Below, one piece after another: positions 54,722 through 64,000 of a DNA stretch of 64,000 nt. The notes under the pieces are model-generated. The model was given only the letters and a program-made list of their open reading frames with translations, had not been told where the DNA came from and made no database searches. Source of the stretch: Rachicladosporium sp. CCFEE 5018 (taxonomy: Eukaryota; Ascomycota; Dothideomycetes; Cladosporiales; Cladosporiaceae); contig KZ111159.1 of assembly GCA_002077045.2 (NCBI GenBank), positions 434,001 through 498,000 on the forward strand. The letters are read 5' to 3'. Within the stretch, counting starts at the first letter, position 1. Each line of letters starts with the position of its first letter. Position numbers and translations under genes: made by a program.

Positions 54722-55438
54722 ATGAGTGCCCCTGCTGATGCTGCCGCAGCATCGCCACCACCTGGCATGGGATTCTTCGACACTAAGGTTCGTGTCAATT
54801 GCAACAGCGGTAACAATTACATCGATGCCATGATGCCCTTCACGAGTCAGGCTGTGGGCTTTCCCACTCGCTATGCGCCCTTCCCTGGACTTCTCGGTGC
54901 CATGCCAGCACAATCGCAGCTCATCATGCAGCAACCGCAGATGATCATGCCGAGCTACCAGTACCAAGCGCCCATGATGATGCCGCAGGCCTTGCCATAC
55001 CCAAACTTCGCGCCATACTCGAACTTTGCGCCGTACTCGAACTTTGCGCCGAACTCCAGCTTCAATCCCGCCTCCAACTTCGCACCAATCTCGAACAACA
55101 ACCAGCTCGTCGCACCGAACAACAATCAAAACTGGAATTACAATGGAGGCAACTCGTCGAATCAGTGCAGTCATCAGCCGGTCAACCTCTTTTTCACTCC
55201 ACCTCATCCTGACAGGCCGTGGACTCCTCCTGTCAGGTACCGGCCGCCACGCAAGGGATATGTACCATCATATCCGAACGATTCATACGAAGAGTACGAC
55301 CCATATGAACTGCTGTACGGCGGCGGCTACTCTGGGTACGGTAGTGGCTACCCTGGCTTTGGCGTTGGCTACGGTGGATACGGCGGCTACGGTCAGACGC
55401 CATTCTTGTATCCTGGCCGTGGTCTGGTGTACGTGTGA
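54722..55438 (+). CDS. Low-complexity Asn/Pro/Gly/Tyr-rich protein
   Basis: A frame of 238 residues from ATG 54722. It opens with a Ser/Ala/Pro stretch, then Met/Gln/Pro-rich sequence, then five 6-residue repeats related to NFAPYS (DNA 55004-55093, 18-bp unit), an Asn/Gln-rich segment, an Arg/Pro-rich hinge (RPWTPPVRYRPPRKGY) and a C-terminal Gly/Tyr-rich tail of GYG(G/S)Y-type repeats. No signal peptide or membrane helix is evident. Such composition is common in prion-like, RNA-granule or wall-associated fungal proteins; none of these is demonstrated. It may be lineage-specific. The start could be further upstream or in an earlier exon. Confidence 0.6.
   Translation: MSAPADAAAASPPPGMGFFDTKVRVNCNSGNNYIDAMMPFTSQAVGFPTRYAPFPGLLGAMPAQSQLIMQQPQMIMPSYQYQAPMMMPQALPYPNFAPYSNFAPYSNFAPNSSFNPASNFAPISNNNQLVAPNNNQNWNYNGGNSSNQCSHQPVNLFFTPPHPDRPWTPPVRYRPPRKGYVPSYPNDSYEEYDPYELLYGGGYSGYGSGYPGFGVGYGGYGGYGQTPFLYPGRGLVYV
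55004..55093 (+). repeat. Five 18-bp tandem coding repeats (NFAPYS type)
   Basis: The first two units differ at two third-codon positions and both encode NFAPYS; later units drift to NFAPNS, SFNPAS and NFAPIS. This suggests expansion by replication slippage followed by divergence. Confidence 0.85.
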
Positions 55439-55785
55439 AGTGACCAGGAACCAGATTTTCGCGATGTGAAGGTATCCTCTGCAATTGGAGCTATATCAGT
55501 CGGTACCTCAAGTCTCAAGCACGGCGGAAACTGTGGAAGCAAAGGTCATGAATAGCACGCGAAAGAGGTGGCTCACTGTATCCACTTTGCAAGTAGGCTG
55601 TGGGGTGAAAGTAGGCAACGAGCGGGACAACGTAGAGTGCCTGCATACAAACGCAGCCGGTGATCTAGTTGTCAACCTCATAGCACCTGATAGCTATGAA
55701 CCAGCGGCAATGGACGGTCACAGATCGTCGGCGCTGTTCTTACTCATGCACATCTCCGCCATCCTTCGTACCTTGCGCGCTTCGC
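55439..55785. other. Convergent spacer
   Basis: A 347-bp spacer holding the 3' ends of the low-complexity gene and the first DUF7918-like gene. Nothing else was recognised. Confidence 0.45.
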
Positions 55786-57060
55786 TCATTGCTCTTGCTT
55801 GACGTGCTCCACCTTGATATGCTCCTCCTTGACCTGAGGCGTCTCGCTCTTCAGTGCTGTGATCTGCCGTTGCAGATCAAGCTCCTGCTGCTTCAGCTGC
55901 ACAGCCTCCAGCTCAGCCTCTAGGTTCTCGCGCTTCCTCTTCTTGCTGCTTGCAGTTGTGGAGGTCGGTGTGATGACGCCGGGACCCTTCCTGCCTTGTG
56001 GTGTCCTCGGCCCGGGTCCATCGATCATAATGATGTCGTCGTTGTCTAGGTCCGTAGGATACGGCACGGGAGAGCGATGCGACAGCTTTGCGTCGGCGCT
56101 GTCGCCATGGATCATCACGATCTGACTCTGGCTGCTGGCAGGTACGATCTTGAGCTTCTGGAGTGCCTCTGCATCGTGGTCAGTCATTGTAATGCGATGC
56201 ATCTCTGGATCGATCTCTCTTGCCATGCGATCTGTAGCGAATGGTGAACTTGATCGTATCGCCACCCGAACCTTTCTTCGCACGCCATCCGGACGACTCG
56301 TACTCGAGGATTGTTGGCGCGTCCGGCGTTCCACACGGAATGTGTCTGTGAACGGTCAGATGGGGGAAGCTAGAAAGATGCACGCGGAGGGATTGCGATA
56401 CCTGACCGTGTGGGACACAAAGCTGTCCTTCACTATGTCTTTGGCAGCCTCAACTTTGTCGTCGTAAGACTTATGATCCGCACCAGGACGGGGCTTGCCC
56501 TGCTTCCTTTTCGCCTTCACTATACTGCCACGCTGAATATGGACGATGATCTTGCCGTAGGTATCCACAGCTTCGTCCACCTCATCTTTGCACAGCTCGA
56601 TAGACTCATCTGCAAGATGTAAGCGTAGATCGTAGTGAGTTCTTAAGGGGGAGATCTGACCCGCCGCCAAAGCACCGAATGCGAATCCATATCGCATCAC
56701 CGTACCGTTGACGTTCTTAGACACCGATTCGTGGGCATAGCGACCCTTCAGACTTGCCCTGCCCACGCCTTTCGCTTCCGCTTCCAATGTCGAAAGTGAG
56801 GTTGCGGAAGCCGTCCAGGGGTTTGACTTGGTACCATCCACAGACATCATGATCTCCAGAGATGAGCAGCCTTTTGGATCGACTGCCTCGGTAAGATCAA
56901 CGATGATAACAAAGCGATCATCCGTAAGCGCTTCAACGTAGACCTCTTTGGAGTTGCCGTTGTACACTGGCGAGTCGATCGGGACGGTGTACTCCGGATA
57001 GCGATGATTGTGGTTGCGGTAACGAGCGATGTAGACCTCTATGCCCTGGGCGCTCACCAT
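55786..57060 (-). CDS. DUF7918-like protein, paralog A, with GC-AG intron
   Basis: Three exons (57060-56402, 56345-56224, 56168-55786) sum to 1164 nt, giving 387 residues. Intron 1 is GT-AG (56 nt). Intron 2 is inferred as GC-AG (56223-56169, 55 nt; donor G|GCAAGA, branch CTGAC, acceptor GATGCAG), the only splice that joins FTIRYRSH to EALQKLKIVP in frame. The N-terminal beta-rich domain (GIEVYIAR, PEYTVP, KEVYVEA, D(R)FVIIV) resembles the fungal DUF7918 family, recalled but not checked. The tail has an acidic-hydrophobic DDIIMID patch (about 304), KKRKRE (about 336), a coiled-coil helix and three closing psi-K-x-E motifs (VKEE, IKVE, VKQE). Unknown function; nuclear location is inferred. Confidence 0.8.
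56169..56223 (-). other. Inferred GC-AG intron
   Basis: 55 nt long, beginning GCAAGA and ending GCAG, with CTGAC 15 nt before the end. No GT donor in the neighbourhood yields an open frame. GCAAG is the usual consensus of rare GC-AG introns. Confidence 0.7.
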
Positions 57061-57506
57061 GGTGGCGGTGTTGTGTCTTGCAGATGTGTTGTGAACGTAG
57101 GAAGGTGAGGATGAACTCAGTCAAGTCAGCTGCAAATGCGAACAATCTGGCTGCCTGTGCAGACGTAAGCCTCGCACGATTGAACGGAAGAGATGGCAAG
57201 AACGACCGACTTCGACTAAATCAGCAGGAGCCATCTCTTACCGCAGCGACGGGCCTCTGCTCGAGACTATACACCTTCAGTGCGATGGTGATATAGCACT
57301 GTCAGTGAACGACATGTTTGGCCGTTCACAGCAGCCAGGCGTGAGCAAAAACTGGCGACATTGGACAGAACTGCGCAAGATGTGGAGGTAGCCAACGAGA
57401 GTGAGCTGAGACTGACCAGTGCTCGCGTCCTCCATCGGCGCCGAGTAAAGTCATGTAGATTGTACTGTGCCGTAGGCATCGCTCACGCTAAGTCCAACTC
57501 CTCCCT
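57061..57506. other. Spacer between tandem paralogs
   Basis: A 446-bp spacer between paralog A and the end of paralog B, both on the minus strand. It should contain the promoter of A. No other gene was seen. Confidence 0.45.
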
Positions 57507-58822
57507 CTAAATCGCCAGCTCCCGCTTTCTCAGTGCTAGCTCCTCCCGCTCCAACTCCATCTCCTTACGACGCAGTTGTGAGTGTGCCTTCTTGCGCTCG
57601 CGATCGACATCAGCAAGCTTGGATTGTCGGCTTGAGGCAATGTTTCGAACGCTGTGTCCTGGCGTCTGCATGTTGGGAGCACGACGGGAGCTCACGATTG
57701 TGATATCATCTTCGTCGAAAGTAACAGCGTGCTCGCGCTTGATCCTGAGGGTCTTGGGGTCTGGAACTTCCTCTTTTTTCGGCATAGCTTTCTCGGTTTT
57801 CGTAGTCTGAGGTGGGTGAGGTCAGCATTCAGATTCGCACGAGGGAGAGTCAGCCGAACCGGAACGGGCGTCGTTGGGCCTTTCGTCGATGGACCGATGG
57901 GCAGATCGCTCATCATACTGGTGCATGCGTCTTGGGAAATCGTTGCTACAACCTCGTCAAGGTCGACGATCTTAAGCAGGCGCAAGCACGCTGTGAATCG
58001 TCAGTCAAGGTACGCCACGCCCAGCTACCATGATGACGCTGACCTGCAGAACGTGCACGGAAAAATGAAAGCAATACGTTTGCCAGTCAAGCCCGACGCA
58101 ACTTCGAAAACCTTGGCGATCGGAGGCGGTGCGATCTGTTGCAGAGGCACGAGGCTGTACGCGGTCAGTACCAGAATCATGATGCGTACCTGTAGAACTT
58201 ACTCGGTCGTATGAGAGACAAGGCCAGCTTTTGTGACATCCTTGGACGCCGATGACTTCGTCTCAGATGTGTAGCGCCTGGCGTTACGCAGCTTTGGTTC
58301 AGCCAAGTACTTCGCACTGCCGCGCTGCACCGAAACAGTGATCCTGCCCGAGCTTTCGATCTCCCGATTGACGCAGTCCTCGCTGGTGTCCAATCCCTCA
58401 TCTATGACACTCAAGTCAGCGGGATCATCTGCTCTCCATGTGGAAGACCTGCCCAGTGATAGTGCGCTGAAAGTCAATGCACAGCGCATCCATACGCCGT
58501 CGATGTACGTCGTCGACGAGCTGTAGCTGGTCACATGACCAGCTTCGCCGGCAGCCTCGATCTCCTTTCTGGAGTGGTCAAGGAAGGCACGTTGATGCTC
58601 GCCGATAGCAACATTCGTCTTGAGTTGCGTAACATCCATGAAGTCGAAGTACGGTAGCACTCTTCGTCTAACGGAGAAGTGCTCGCCTTCGCGCGCTTGG
58701 ATGTAGACTTCATTCGGGTTGCCCGTGTACGCTGGTGAGCCTGCGGGTGGGGTGTACTCCGCATAACGCTGGCCATCGCTCTTGCGTGCGATATACACCT
58801 CGATGCCGTCACGAATGACCAT
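57507..58822 (-). CDS. DUF7918-like protein, paralog B (exon structure partly unresolved)
   Basis: Exon 1 is 58822-58203, and a 48-nt intron leads to exon 2 from 58154. The last exon is 57806-57507. The middle (58050-57807) is uncertain: GT donors near 58044 leave the wrong phase, whereas a GC donor at 58047 joins in frame to LRLLKIV at 57990, mirroring paralog A; a later donor before the strong acceptor at 57807 was not settled. The N-terminus matches paralog A (DGIEVYIAR, YAEYTPP, NEVYIQAREGEHF). The tail carries IKRE, then DEDDITIVSS (a SUMO-interaction-like patch), then a Glu/Arg coiled coil ending RKRELAI. Identity to A is low, so the duplication is old. Function unknown. Confidence 0.7.
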
Positions 58823-59560
58823 GATAGCGGTCTTTCCAGGCAGTTGTTATTATGATGGTTGAATAGATACGATGATGAAGGAAAGAAAGAGAATAGCATC
58901 CCGGGACTGCAATAGGAGAGATGTCGTCGCTCGTGCTCGAAGCTCAACCACCTACTTGAAGACATGTGACCACATCATCGCTCAGACGCCTCACTGCCAA
59001 CTGTGATGTGCCTCACTATCAAAGCTGGAAAATATGCCTAGAAGTACGAATTCCCCTTTGAGATCTCAGTAGATCGCGACAGCGAGATCTAGTCCAATCC
59101 TTCCTACAAATACGTACTGCACACTACTCCCATACCTCAGACTGTCCGCGTCTGCTCTTGGTGAATGGGCAATCCGGGCACGCGATGTCTGTGTCTCTCC
59201 TCCGTCTCGAATCTAGGAGATCGTCCGATCGGCTTGGAAGTCTGCACAGCATCTGGGACAAGCACAACTAAGGAACAAACGGTTCTGAGTAGCGCAGTGC
59301 ATGATGACGTGAGGATTTCCTCCAGACGACGATGAGATGATGTGAGGATAGATCGAAATATGTACGTTGATGCTAAAACGTGGCCGCAGCCCCATATATT
59401 CTGAGCCTTGCGTAAAGCTCATCACGACACATAACGTTCAGACGACGGACTATCTCAAACGGTTCGAACTAATGCATTCAACACAGATGTGAACCAGGGA
59501 GGACGAGGAGTTGAATGGATCCTGCGCGATTGTCTGCGTGTCTATCTTTCGTCCCCGAGC
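58823..59560. other. Divergent spacer
   Basis: A 738-bp stretch between paralog B and the next + strand gene. The frame of the downstream gene is open from 59489, but the ATG at 59561 is favoured. No further gene was recognised. Confidence 0.4.
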
Positions 59561-60328
59561 ATGGAGCGTGTGATTTCTCGAACGGAGCTACGAGCAGATT
59601 CACCAGAACAAAATCTAGAGCCCGATGATATCGCACTTCAACGATTGATAGCCTTGACCCGGTGTGACTTCGCCACTGAGACTCCGATCGCCAACGGCGT
59701 TGGTCCTCCGGATGTGCAGAAAAGCGTACCCGACGGCCTGGAATTTCGTCTGTTCGCCAAGCCGAGCCTGCAGTTCACTACTGCTGCTTCCCAGCCGACA
59801 CAGCGAGTAAGAGTGCGATCGCCCTCTGCGGATCCTACGACAGCGGGGCTTGTACAGCCCGAGGGACCACGAGCCCGCTACTTCACCATTTCGCCAAACG
59901 ATGAGGCACGGCGGAGGCTCAACTCCGCCGCTGTGACTTCATCGCAAGTCCAAGAATTTGCAAACTCGCTCTGGCCTGGCAGCACGTACGAATGGAAAGT
60001 GCAGCACATTAACGTACATGGCTACCCCATCTCAGCGATGCCTACTGTTCAGACGTCGAGCCTTAAAGCTACGGTGGTGAAGTCGACAAAGCACTGCAAG
60101 TTCAGCAAGGCAGCACGCATTCGTCAGAGAGTGAGACTGGGGAAGCTCAGAGCTGCACGAGACGCAGCCGAGAATGCTGGTGCAGCGGAGAGGGAGAAGA
60201 AATCGGCGCGCAACCGTGAGAAGAAGCTGAAGAAGAAGGCTAGGGAGAAGGCGAAGAAGGTCGCTGGCGGTCTCGCCAATGCTGACGACGGCGAGGCTAT
60301 CAGCAGCACTGATGGCGATGATGGCTGA
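59561..60328 (+). CDS. DUF2011-like basic protein
   Basis: A single-exon frame of 255 residues from ATG 59561 (the open frame extends upstream to an earlier ATG at 59489). The core EFRLF, a GPRARYFTISPNDEARRR block and LWPGSTYEWKVQHI are reminiscent of the fungal DUF2011 family, where a Leu-Glu-Phe-Arg-Leu-Phe strand and a Trp-Pro-Gly element are typical. The C-terminal 80 residues are Lys/Arg/Ala-rich and helical (EKKLKKKAREKAKK), suggesting nucleic-acid or ribosomal binding; a short acidic tail follows. Function unknown. Its stop lies 48 bp from the stop of the convergent gene. Confidence 0.75.
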   Translation: MERVISRTELRADSPEQNLEPDDIALQRLIALTRCDFATETPIANGVGPPDVQKSVPDGLEFRLFAKPSLQFTTAASQPTQRVRVRSPSADPTTAGLVQPEGPRARYFTISPNDEARRRLNSAAVTSSQVQEFANSLWPGSTYEWKVQHINVHGYPISAMPTVQTSSLKATVVKSTKHCKFSKAARIRQRVRLGKLRAARDAAENAGAAEREKKSARNREKKLKKKAREKAKKVAGGLANADDGEAISSTDGDDG

Positions 60329-60376
60329 GCGAGCTCGACTGGGGAGCAAGAGAATAACCAAATTTACGTGGCCTGG

Positions 60377-61273
60377 TTACCGCCTCTTTTTACTCTCCAG
60401 CTCCTCATTCCAATACTCCGGATAACTGGACTTCAACCCCAACCACCTTCCGCCATACCACTGCCCAACGACAACACCCATAGCATAGCTCACCTGCCGC
60501 ATCAGCCACGCTGGGCCTGGAAACGCCAAGCTGACCTCAGCGCTATGCAACATCAACAGCAGCTGCGGTAGCGACGGCTCGACGTTCTGGAGATAGCAGT
60601 CGTCGAGGTAGGTGTAGATGTTACGGAAGCTGCGACAAGAGTCAGCGATGGTGATGTCTCGGGGTGGAAGGGACAGCGACGTACAACTTCGAGTTGATGC
60701 CGACGTCCTCGTCTTCGACTGAGCCGGGCACGGCATCGGCGCTGATCTCGACAGTACACAGACCGTCGTGCGTATCGTCGACTTTGAACGTGTGTCGGGC
60801 TGTGGCGGGTATGCGGACGGGTTGCGGGTCGGAGGCGGAGACTGTGGTGTCTTTGCCTTCGAGGGTGAAGATGTAGCGGCTGGACGAGTGTCATCAACGG
60901 TGTTCTGACTCGACGTGCAGCTCATAGTGGACGAAGGGAGCTACGCATCAGACCGCATAAACGGTAGTGAGGTCAGAACATACCCTTCGGTCACCTTAAA
61001 ATACTCATCCTGGTACCAGTGCCCTTTCTCATTGTAAGCCATGCCTGTCTTGCTCACTTTGCATTGTTTGAAGCACGTACAATGATAAGGTGGCGTCAAG
61101 TAATTCTTCCCTTCCGGTACCTTCTGCAACTCGCGCGGCGTATGAGTCGTCTGGATCTCTAATACACTCTTACCGCTCGGCGGCTTCACCCATTGAGTCG
61201 TGCGAATGCCTCTGTACTGTTGCAACACGTCGAGATCAGCTGTCGCTGTTCGCTTGAACTGCTTCGATGACAT
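60377..61273 (-). CDS. Unknown 245-residue protein with Cys cluster
   Basis: Three exons (61273-60984, 60879-60685, 60629-60377) sum to 738 nt. Introns are 104 and 55 nt; the first has two possible acceptors, and only the distal one (GTCCAG) joins TEG to RYIFTLEGKD in frame. The N-terminal part has YRGIRTTQWVKPPSGKS and a Cys-rich HCTCFKQCKV motif that could bind metal or form a disulphide. The middle is beta-rich (RYIFTLEGKDTTVSASDP, FKVDDTHDGLCTVEIS). The C-terminal third is helical (FFRNIYTYLDDCYLQNVEPSLPQLLLML) with a possible hydrophobic segment and a basic SKKRR end. I do not recognise a family. An upstream ATG would add 23 residues. Confidence 0.7.
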
Positions 61274-61828
61274 ATTGAGCCAATTACGGTCACCCGGACG
61301 GCTTTCAAGAATTACTATGGATTGCAGGAGAGACGCAGACAATGATGAGCGACAAGCAGTACAGTAACCAGCATCGTGCTAGCTAAACCGTTCAAGCGGT
61401 AAGGTATGAGCTGACCGGGGACCTGAGCTGGAGGTATGGACACCAGCGCTGTGATTCGCTCGCCTCACCTCAGCAGGATGCGTTTCTGTTACAGACGCGA
61501 CTACACGTTGAGCGATGGTCGGACGACGTGCACGCCTTCTAATGTATGTCAGATTCTAGCAACGCCTTTGCTCCTCTAGCATCGCACGAGGTGGACGAGG
61601 AGAGGGCGAAGTTCGGCTTCGCCATAACAAAGGAGGACCACCGTTGGCCTTGGCATCCCGATGCGGTAGCTTGTTACCCTTGACGTCGATCGCGAGTCAA
61701 GCCATGCTGTACATACCGCATCGACAAGTCGATTTGGAGGATCTGCAAATCACGACAGGTAGTATAGCTAAGACATGGCAGGAACAATCTCGGGCCCAGC
61801 GACACGATAGCATCGAGCCATCACGGGC
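61274..61828. other. Divergent promoter region
   Basis: A 555-bp spacer between outward-facing starts of the unknown 245-residue protein and the amino-acid permease. No gene recognised. Confidence 0.45.
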
Positions 61829-63652
61829 ATGCCACAGCCCTCCTACTTCCCCCAAATGCTGCAGTCCCCCGGCGGCGCTCTTGCGCCGCCCCGCGACTCC
61901 CTCGAACTAGCCTCCCTCGCATCCTCAAACCATGACTCCGGCGATCGCTCGAGTTTCGACTCCTCCTCCCCGCTCGGCACGCCCTCAAGTCGCAAGCTCT
62001 CCTTTTCCGACCCCGCCAGACCAGGACCCAATGCCGTGCGCCGTAGCTACTCCGTCTCGTCGGCGTTCGACTTCGCGGGCGCGATGTTCCCGCTTTCGTC
62101 GTCGGGAGCAGGGTATACGGCGCTGGGGACGCCGTTGACGCCGAACTTTGATCTGGGCGCGCAGAGTCTGGAGAAGAACAAGAGTTTGACGTACTTGAAT
62201 GGGTTGAGTTTGGTGGTTGGGTTAATTATTGGAAGTGGAATCTTCTCGTCGCCGGCGAGCGTGAATAGTAATGCGGGATCGCCTGGCGCTGCGTTGATTG
62301 TGTGGGTAGTTGCTGGGCTGTTGGCTTGGACGGGCGCGACGAGCTATGCTGAGCTGGGAGGCGCGATACCGCTAAATGGAGGAGCGCAAGTTTATCTTAG
62401 CAAGATCTTCGGCGAGTGGGCGGGCTTTCTGTTCACGTGGTGCGCTGTCATGGTCCTCAAGCCAGGAAGTGCCGCGATCATTGCGCTGATCTTCGGCGAG
62501 TACATGGTTCGTGCAGTGAATGGTGCAGACGCCTCAGATGTCAGTCCCTGGATCAACAAAGCTGTCGGTGTCATCGGTCTGCTACTGGTCACGTTTCTCA
62601 ACTGCGTCTCGACGCGACTTGGAGCACGAAGTGCAGATCTTTTCATGTTCCTCAAATTCATTGCACTGCTTGCCATCACTGTGCTGGGCATCACAGTCGC
62701 GGCAACAGGCTGGTCCTATCATCGCGAATCTCTGTCAACCACATGGAAGACCACCAACTGGTTCGAGGGCACTTCCACCTCGACTTCGAACTGGGCAGTC
62801 GCACTCTACGCCGGTCTGTGGGCTTACGACGGCTGGGACAACACGAATTACGTGGTGGGCGAGATGGTCAATCCCGCCCGCGACCTCCCACGGACAATAC
62901 ACACCTCCCTCCCGCTCGTCATCCTCGCCTACATACTGGCTAATCTAAGCTACATCTTCGTCCTCCCCATCGCCACAATAAACGCCTCCAACACCGTCGC
63001 CGTAGCCTTTGGCTCCACAGTCCTCGGGCCCATCGGCAGCCTGGTCCTCGCCCTTACAGTCTCGGGCTCCTGCTTCGGCGCGCTGAACGCCACGACCTTC
63101 ACCGCTGGCCGTCTGGTCTACGCAGCCGGAAAAGAGGGCTACATCCCCAGTTTGTTCGGGACCATAGGTCTCTCCTCTTCTTCACAGATTCGACTCCCTC
63201 GGCGAAGTGCTCGGGCTAAGAGGTTCACGCGCTTCATTGCAGATGAGCAGGGTTTCTTCTATACGCCTATTTACGCCATGGCTCTCAACGCCGCGCTCAC
63301 AGCAGTCTACATCATCATCGGCGACTTCACGACCCTCACAACCTTCTACGGCGTCGCCTCATACCTCTTTTACTTTGGCGCTGTCGTCGGTCTCATCGTC
63401 CTCCGCGTCAAAGAGCCGGAACTCGAGCGGCCGTATAAGTGCTGGATTGTGACGCCGGTAGTGTTCTGCTGCGTCAGCTTATTCCTGGTCAGTCGAGCGA
63501 TGTTCGCGAAGCCTTTCCAGGCGCTGGTGGTGTTTGGGTTTATTGCGGCGGGGGTGCCGTTGTTTTGGTGGAGGGTGGGGAGCAAGCGTATGGGGAAACG
63601 GCAGAGGGAGGAGGGGTGGTGGAAGTTTTGGAGACGGTGGGGAAGGAGTTGA
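61829..63652 (+). CDS. LAT/Mup1-type amino-acid permease
   Basis: Single exon, 607 residues. It belongs to the APC superfamily, close to fungal methionine permeases (Mup1) and animal LAT/b(0,+)-type exchangers. The N-terminal 115 residues are a Ser/Pro-rich cytoplasmic domain, likely a target for ubiquitin-dependent endocytosis. Twelve hydrophobic segments follow. Family marks are the helix 1 motif GLIIGSGIFSSPA, the TSYAELGGAIPLNGGAQVYL segment, GLWAYDGWDNTNYVVGEM in helix 6 and the PYKCW motif near the end. A Ser/Arg-rich cytosolic loop (about residues 450-470) is longer than usual. Methionine or another neutral amino acid is the likely substrate; plasma-membrane location is inferred. Confidence 0.92.
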   Translation: MPQPSYFPQMLQSPGGALAPPRDSLELASLASSNHDSGDRSSFDSSSPLGTPSSRKLSFSDPARPGPNAVRRSYSVSSAFDFAGAMFPLSSSGAGYTALGTPLTPNFDLGAQSLEKNKSLTYLNGLSLVVGLIIGSGIFSSPASVNSNAGSPGAALIVWVVAGLLAWTGATSYAELGGAIPLNGGAQVYLSKIFGEWAGFLFTWCAVMVLKPGSAAIIALIFGEYMVRAVNGADASDVSPWINKAVGVIGLLLVTFLNCVSTRLGARSADLFMFLKFIALLAITVLGITVAATGWSYHRESLSTTWKTTNWFEGTSTSTSNWAVALYAGLWAYDGWDNTNYVVGEMVNPARDLPRTIHTSLPLVILAYILANLSYIFVLPIATINASNTVAVAFGSTVLGPIGSLVLALTVSGSCFGALNATTFTAGRLVYAAGKEGYIPSLFGTIGLSSSSQIRLPRRSARAKRFTRFIADEQGFFYTPIYAMALNAALTAVYIIIGDFTTLTTFYGVASYLFYFGAVVGLIVLRVKEPELERPYKCWIVTPVVFCCVSLFLVSRAMFAKPFQALVVFGFIAAGVPLFWWRVGSKRMGKRQREEGWWKFWRRWGRS

Positions 63653-64000
63653 GATAGTCTGTATGGCATCACGCTTTGCACGGCAGCACCGTGACCGCAA
63701 GAAAACGGTGCCACACATTGTCGCGCCTGAGGCATCTTAATGCCTGATCTGAGCTTCATCGCACTTTCCCCTTAGGCCATGTCTGCTGCTGCGTCTCCTA
63801 AGACCCACGTATTTGATTGCATACATGTCGAGCGACCCCTTCGATGCTGCGCGCATGGTCGCATCGCTCAAGATAAGTCGGTCGAGTCTCGCCATCGACC
63901 TGACTGCAGGTGCTGTTGGGCTGCATGTGGCGCAGCGCTAGCGCCAGGTGGGTGTGCTGACCTCCGACAGCATGAGGCCGGCATCTGCAATCTGTGTAAT
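63653..64000. other. Window end, no gene seen
   Basis: 348 bases after the permease stop without a supportable frame or RNA gene. Confidence 0.5.

Noticed and set aside
56190..56260. One-base insertion as the cause of the frame break in DUF7918-like paralog A
   Set aside because: A GC-AG intron with a proper branch site and acceptor explains the break and also the absence of a homologous segment in paralog B. An indel remains possible and is listed as a refuting outcome.

Overview
This window is nuclear DNA from a filamentous ascomycete (Pezizomycotina). Dothideomycetes is my best guess, from the overall protein style; this is inference, not a database result. The evidence is many short introns (46-127 nt, most 47-62 nt) with CTGAC/CTAAC-like branch sites close to the acceptor, housekeeping proteins of clear fungal type, and no operon-like layout. 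Genes lie on both strands at about one per 3 kb, and several are single-exon. I found no CRISPR array, no recognisable transposon, no rRNA and no convincing tRNA. Two runs of exactly 100 N (19230-19329 and 37456-37555) are assembly gaps.

Layout. 0-9 kb: an acidic coiled-coil nuclear-type protein (+) converging on a four-helix membrane protein (-). 11-22 kb: a Neo1-type P4-ATPase flippase (-) and the COPII scaffold Sec16 (+), diverging from a 0.5 kb spacer; Sec16 is interrupted by the first N gap, which is flanked by a perfect 293-bp repeat. 22-26 kb: Rad23 and a Ran1/Ksp1-like kinase (both -). 26-30 kb: about 4 kb without a supportable gene. 30-35 kb: a Gal80-like Gfo/Idh protein, enolase-phosphatase E1 (UTR4), the tRNA methyltransferase Trm9 and the ribosome-assembly factor Mak16. 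35-40 kb: a RecQ helicase and an MFS sugar transporter, both truncated by the second N gap. 40-48 kb: a small membrane-anchored acidic protein and the 2142-residue NADH/NADPH glutamate synthase. 50-54 kb: the H2A.Z chaperone Chz1 and the replisome hub Ctf4/Mcl1/SepB, diverging from a 281-bp spacer. 54-64 kb: a low-complexity N/P/G/Y-rich protein, two tandem DUF7918-like paralogs, a DUF2011-like basic protein, an unknown 245-residue protein and a LAT/Mup1-type amino-acid permease.

The genes serve ordinary cellular functions (secretory traffic, DNA repair and replication, nitrogen assimilation, methionine salvage, translation); there is no biosynthetic cluster. The most interesting items are the DUF7918-like pair (one member needs a GC-AG intron, and both carry SUMO-related sequence motifs), a 7-nt microexon in Chz1, three apparent frameshifts clustered in 30.4-34.9 kb, and the Sec16 gap, which looks like an unmerged contig overlap. 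Exon coordinates were worked out by hand from splice signals and reading-frame continuity; for every complete multi-exon model reported as resolved, the exon lengths sum to a multiple of three.
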